Positions 5,969-8,794 of a stretch of DNA of 8,794 nt are shown in pieces. Under the pieces are notes generated by a model, which was not told where the DNA came from, searched no databases, and saw only the letters and a list, made by a program, of their open reading frames with translations. Source of the stretch: an uncultured Mycoplasmataceae bacterium (lineage in GTDB: Bacteria; Bacillota_I; Bacilli_A; Mycoplasmatales; Mycoplasmoidaceae). Each line of letters opens with the position of its first letter. Within the stretch, counting starts at the first letter, position 1. The DNA is taken from NCBI GenBank assembly GCA_900316595.1, contig ONDN01000054.1:1-8794 (forward strand), written 5' to 3'. A program made the position numbers and the translations under genes.

Positions 5969-6246
5969 TGAAGAAGGACCAAAAAAACAAAATTGAAAGA
6001 ACAAGACGTAAAACATTTAGAGGTATTGTTGTTTCAACTAAGATGAATAAAACAATTACTGTTGATGTACAACGTAAATTCTTGCACCCACTATATCACA
6101 AACAAGTTATTTCAAATAAGAAATATCATGTTGCTGATCCAAAATCAGTTTGTGGTGTTGGTGACACTGTAAGAATTATAGAGACTAGACCAATTAGTAA
6201 AACAGTATGTTACCGTGTGCAATCTGTTATTAGAAAGGCAAAATAA
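5968..6246 (+). CDS. rpsQ: 30S ribosomal protein S17
   Basis: S17 is a primary 16S rRNA-binding protein with an OB-type beta-barrel. The 92-residue product is close to the family length (84-90). The signatures are RRKTFRGIVVSTKMNKTITV (13-32), the HPLYHK segment, KKYHVADPKSVCGVGDTVRI and ETRPISKTVCYRV. The start codon shares its A with the L29 stop. AAAGGGGG (about 5953-5960) lies 7 nt upstream within the L29 coding sequence. L14 follows after 11 nt. Nothing unusual is seen beyond a short charged N-terminus. Confidence 0.97.
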   Translation: MKKDQKNKIERTRRKTFRGIVVSTKMNKTITVDVQRKFLHPLYHKQVISNKKYHVADPKSVCGVGDTVRIIETRPISKTVCYRVQSVIRKAK

Positions 6247-6257
6247 GGAGGGAAGTT

Positions 6258-6626
6258 ATGATTCAATTTATGTCTCGCTTAAATGTTGCTGATAATACAG
6301 GTGCACGGAGCGTTGGAGTTATTAAGATTTTAGGTAATTCAAGACAACGTTATGCAACTGTTGGTGATGTTGTAAAAGTTAGTGTTAAAGATGCTATACC
6401 TAATGGTCAAGTTAAAAAAGGTCAAATGTCTTTAGCTGTTATTATTCGTGTTCACAAACAAGTAAAGCGCCCAAATGGAAATATTGTTAAATTTGATGAT
6501 AATGCTTGTGTATTAATTAAAGAAGATAAAACACCAAGAGGTACCCGTGTTTTTGGACCTGTTGCAAGGGAATTACGTGATAGAGGATTTATGCGTATTA
6601 TTTCTTTAGCACAAGAGGTATTATAA
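6258..6626 (+). CDS. rplN: 50S ribosomal protein L14
   Basis: L14 binds 23S rRNA at the subunit interface and contacts 16S rRNA through bridges with L19. Its 122 residues are exactly the family length. Conserved landmarks are SRLNVADNTGAR (6-17), the VGDVVKVSVKDAIP strand-loop, VKRPNGNIVKFDDNA and TPRGTRVFGPVARELRDRGF near the C-terminus, ending SLAQEVL. A strong AAGGAGGG (6245-6252) overlaps the S17 stop and is 5-6 nt from the ATG. It carries no extension and no UGA codon. Confidence 0.98.
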   Translation: MIQFMSRLNVADNTGARSVGVIKILGNSRQRYATVGDVVKVSVKDAIPNGQVKKGQMSLAVIIRVHKQVKRPNGNIVKFDDNACVLIKEDKTPRGTRVFGPVARELRDRGFMRIISLAQEVL

Positions 6627-6639
6627 GGAGAAGGTCGAT

Positions 6640-6975
6640 ATGCAAAGAATTAAAAAAGGTGATCTCGTTAGGATTATTAGTGGTGAAGAAACTTCAAAAG
6701 AAGGAATTGTTCTTAGTGTTATGCCTAAAAAACAATCTGCAATTGTTGAAGGATTAAACATTGTTAAAATCCACCAAAAACCAGATCAAAAAAATAAAAA
6801 TAAAGGTGGTATCATTTCAAAAGAAGCACCTATTAAATTATCAAAATTAGCTATTGTTTCAGCTAAAGCTCCTCAAGGTATAAGCAAGATTGCTTATCGT
6901 ATTGATAAAAACAATAAGAAAGTACGTATTGCTAAAAAAACAAATACAGAAGTTGTTGTAGGAAAGAAAAAATAG
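6640..6975 (+). CDS. rplX: 50S ribosomal protein L24
   Basis: L24 initiates 50S assembly by binding the 5' region of 23S rRNA, and sits near the tunnel exit. The 111-residue product fits the family (about 103-110). A KOW motif occupies roughly residues 5-32: KKGDLVRIISGEETSKEGIV, with the usual glycine before the second strand. NIVKIHQKP and the GGIISKEAPIKLSKLAIV segment follow as in other L24 proteins. AAGGAG (6625-6630) is 9 nt from the ATG and overlaps the L14 stop. L5 starts 3 nt after its stop. Confidence 0.97.
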   Translation: MQRIKKGDLVRIISGEETSKEGIVLSVMPKKQSAIVEGLNIVKIHQKPDQKNKNKGGIISKEAPIKLSKLAIVSAKAPQGISKIAYRIDKNNKKVRIAKKTNTEVVVGKKK

Positions 6976-6978
6976 ATT

Positions 6979-7518
6979 ATGAAAAAGTCAAAGATTTATA
7001 AAGATAAAATCGCAAAAGCGATGATGGAAGAATTCAAATATACTAACATAATGCAAGTTCCAAAGTTGGAAAAAATTTGCATTAATGCAGGTATTGGTGA
7101 TGCTACAACAGACACAAAGATTATTGAGCAATCTGCAAAGGAGATTGAACAAATAACAGGTCAAAAACCAGTTTTGACAAAAGCTAAAAAAGCTATTGCT
7201 ACATTTAAAGTTCGTGAAGGTCAACCAATAGGTGTTAAAGTTACTTTACGTGGTGAGAAGATGTGAAACTTTGTGGAAAATTTAGCTAATATTGCTTTAC
7301 CTCGTGTACGTGATTTCAAAGGTTTACCTTTAAATGCATTTGATAATCAAGGCAATTACACAATCGGTATTAAAGAACAAATTATTTTTACTGAAATTAA
7401 TTTTGACGAAATAAAAAGAGTTCGTGGTTTTAATGTTACATTTGTTACTTCAACAAATAAAAAAGAAGAAACAACAGCTTTATTGAGAGCTATTGGTTTA
7501 CCAATTATTAAGAAATAG
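6979..7518 (+). CDS. rplE: 50S ribosomal protein L5
   Basis: L5 binds 5S rRNA in the central protuberance and contacts P-site tRNA. The 179-residue frame (family 178-180) depends on reading UGA at 7264-7266 as Trp96, just after KVTLRGEKM. The standard code would split the gene and suggest a false GTG start at 7273. Landmarks are MQVPKLEKICINAG, TGQKPVLTKAKKAIATFKVREG, LPRVRDFKG, the GNYTIGIKEQIIF motif and RGFNVTFVT. AGGAAAG (6960-6966) inside L24 is 12 nt upstream, a fairly distant site. The 3-nt gap to L24 suggests coupling. Confidence 0.97.
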
Positions 7519-7530
7519 GAAAGGGATAAT

Positions 7531-7716
7531 ATGGCAAAAAAATCATTAATTGCAAAACAAAAAAGAGTACCAAAATATAGCACAAGAAAATACAGTCGTT
7601 GTGTTCGTTGTGGAAGACCACATGCTGTAAACGGCAAGTTCAAATTATGTCGTATTTGTATGCGTGAATTGGCATACAAAGGTGCAATTCCAGGTTTGAA
7701 AAAATCATCTTGATAA
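7531..7716 (+). CDS. rpsZ: 30S ribosomal protein S14, zinc-ribbon type
   Basis: S14 assembles late into the 30S head. This is the short, zinc-binding (type Z, C+) form: 61 residues with Cys24, Cys27, Cys40 and Cys43 as a CxxC-12-CxxC ribbon. MAKKSLIAKQKR and FKLCRICMRELAYKGAIPG match Firmicutes S14. The last coding triplet is UGA (7711-7713), giving the terminal Trp found in many relatives, with the true stop TAA at 7714-7716. AGGAAAGGG (7517-7525) overlaps the L5 stop and lies 5-10 nt from the ATG, depending on the pairing register. The gene is often named rpsN or rpsZ. Confidence 0.97.
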
Positions 7717-7728
7717 GGAGAAAATAAA

Positions 7729-8118
7729 ATGACAGATCCAATTTCAGATTTAGTTACACGTATTAATAATGCAAATAGAGCTAAAATTCAAACAATTACT
7801 TTTAGTTCATCTAATTTGACTAGTTCAATAGCTGAAGTATTAAAACAAGAAGGTTATATTGAAAACTACAAAATTATTAGTCACGATAAGAAGAAATCAA
7901 CAATAATTAATTTAAAATTCAAAAACTTGGTTCCAGTAATTCATGGAATTAAGCAAATCTCTAAACCCGGATTAAGAGTTTATCAAGAATGTAAAAAACT
8001 ACCATATGTTTTGCATGGTATTGGTACTGCAATTATTTCTACTTCAAAAGGTGTTATGACCGATAGAGAAGCTCGAAAAAATAAAATTGGTGGAGAAGTA
8101 TTAGTTTTTGTTTGATAA
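7729..8118 (+). CDS. rpsH: 30S ribosomal protein S8
   Basis: S8 is a primary 16S rRNA binder (helix 21) and in E. coli represses the spc operon by binding the L5 mRNA region. The 129-residue product has family length (about 130). It shows MTDPISDLVTRINNANRAK, the ISKPGLRVYQ strand (about residue 77), then LHGIGTAIISTSKGVMTDREARKNKIGGEVL. The final residue Trp129 is encoded by UGA (8113-8115), followed by the TAA stop, matching the Trp-terminated S8 of many bacteria. AAGGAG at 7715-7720 is 8 nt upstream and overlaps the S14 stop. Confidence 0.97.
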
Positions 8119-8133
8119 TGAAAGGAGCAAAAT

Positions 8134-8682
8134 ATGTCTAGAAAAGGTAATAAATTATTAGATATTCCAACAGGAGTTACAATAACAATTAATGCAAATA
8201 TTGTTAATGTTGCTGGCCCTAAAGGTAAATTAGATATTCCATTTCCTAATGTTATAAATGTTAAAGTTGAAAACAATAAAGTTCAAGTATTACGTACTAA
8301 TGATGAAAAACAAACAAGAATGTACCATGGTACAATTAATTCATTAATTCATAATGCTATTATTGGTGTAACTGATGGTTTTTTAAAAAAACTACATATT
8401 GAAGGTGTTGGATACAAAGCAAGTGTGTCAGGTAATAAATTTAATTTAGCAATCGGTTTTTCACACCCAGTAGTATTACAAATCCCACAAAATGTTACTG
8501 TTGTATGTAAAACCCCTACAGATATTGAAATTTCTGGTTTTGATAAAATTGTTGTTGGTGAATTTGCAGCTAAGATTCGTGAAATAAGAAAACCTGAACC
8601 ATACAATGGTAAAGGAATTATGTATGTTGGTGAGCATGTCATCCGTAAAGTTGGTAAGACAGCAGAAACTGCAAAGAAATAG
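8134..8682 (+). CDS. rplF: 50S ribosomal protein L6
   Basis: L6 binds 23S rRNA near the sarcin-ricin loop and the factor-binding site. The 182 residues fit the family (about 177-184). Two tandem L6 domains are expected. The first half opens MSRKGNKLLDIPTGVTI and includes HGTINSLIHNAIIGVTDGF. The second holds LHIEGVGYKA, the GFSHPV motif and the C-terminal RNA-binding signature RKPEPYNGKGI followed by YVGEHVIRKVGK. AAAGGAG (8121-8127) is 6 nt from the ATG. L18 begins 11 nt after its TAG stop, as in the canonical spc order. Confidence 0.98.
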   Translation: MSRKGNKLLDIPTGVTITINANIVNVAGPKGKLDIPFPNVINVKVENNKVQVLRTNDEKQTRMYHGTINSLIHNAIIGVTDGFLKKLHIEGVGYKASVSGNKFNLAIGFSHPVVLQIPQNVTVVCKTPTDIEISGFDKIVVGEFAAKIREIRKPEPYNGKGIMYVGEHVIRKVGKTAETAKK

Positions 8683-8693
8683 GAGTATAAGAT

Positions 8694-8794
8694 ATGAAAC
8701 GTATTAATTTTGACCGAAAAGAACAACGTAAATTACGTCATAAAAGAATTACTAATACTTTAAAACGTGTTGAAAATAAAAAACCAAGATTGGT
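8694..8794 (+). CDS. rplR: 50S ribosomal protein L18, 5' part only
   Basis: L18 binds 5S rRNA with L5. Only the first 33 codons plus two bases lie in the window. The visible N-terminus is strongly basic (DRKEQRKLRHKRI, then ENKKPRL), matching the RKKRHxRVRKK...RPRL pattern of the family. AGGAG (8681-8685), overlapping the L6 stop, is 8 nt from the ATG. The position after L6 supports the call. The gene is truncated by the window edge, not by mutation. Confidence 0.9.
   Translation, partial: MKRINFDRKEQRKLRHKRITNTLKRVENKKPRL

Noticed and set aside
1813..7266. Apparent frameshifts or pseudogenes at in-frame UGA in L4, L2, S19, S3, L16 and L5
   Set aside because: Homology continues in the same frame across every UGA, most at conserved Trp positions. 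This is code 4, not gene decay.
7356..8726. Long reverse-strand open frames opposite L5, S8 and L6
   Set aside because: They lie opposite highly conserved ribosomal genes, lack ribosome binding sites, and give Ile/Phe/Leu/Ser-rich products expected of antisense AT-rich coding DNA.

Overview
The window is almost entirely one ribosomal-protein operon (S10 operon running into the spc operon) of a low-GC mollicute, all on the + strand. The organism reads UGA as tryptophan (genetic code 4). Twelve in-frame UGA codons fall in L4, L2, S19, S3, L16, L5, S14 and S8, against only two UGG codons (L3 W118, S3 W204). Many of the UGA codons sit at family-conserved Trp positions, including the terminal Trp of S14 and S8. 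AT-rich codon use, a zinc-ribbon S14 and charged low-complexity tails on several r-proteins fit the Mycoplasma/Ureaplasma lineage. The tails and the L4 loop sequence remind me of the pneumoniae group (M. pneumoniae, Ureaplasma, Malacoplasma), but I cannot assign a genus from this window.

Layout. Positions 1-360 carry no convincing gene. They hold a probable promoter (TTGATA at 65-70, an (AT)8 tract at 82-97, TATTAT at 95-100) and a leader of about 250 nt with several inverted repeats. Then follow, in the canonical order: rpsJ (S10), rplC (L3), rplD (L4), rplW (L23), rplB (L2), rpsS (S19), rplV (L22), rpsC (S3), rplP (L16), rpmC (L29), rpsQ (S17), rplN (L14), rplX (L24), rplE (L5), rpsZ/rpsN (S14), rpsH (S8), rplF (L6), and the first 33 codons of rplR (L18), cut by the window edge. 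Spacers are 2-19 nt, and three junctions overlap (L22/S3 by 1 nt, L16/L29 by 8 nt, L29/S17 by 1 nt). I see no internal terminator, so the block is probably one transcript with translational coupling.

How the genes work together. The products are 30S and 50S components made in one transcription unit. Several (L3, L4, L22, L23, L24, L29) lie around the peptidyl-transferase centre or the peptide exit tunnel. L3, L23, S19, L22, S3 and L29 carry extra C-terminal tails rich in Lys, Glu, Ala or Ser beyond the conserved family domain, the most distinctive protein-level feature here.

The most interesting non-coding signal is in the leader. TGATACA (275-281) can pair either with a nearby copy of the S10 start region (298-305, an 8-bp stem) or with the S10 start region itself (362-368, 7 bp), which suggests a switch. 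A CTCCTT at 152-157 is also a perfect complement of the S10 Shine-Dalgarno AAGGAG. These are hypotheses from complementarity only. The coding part is otherwise an ordinary, complete operon; I found no mobile element, CRISPR array, RNA gene or antisense gene.
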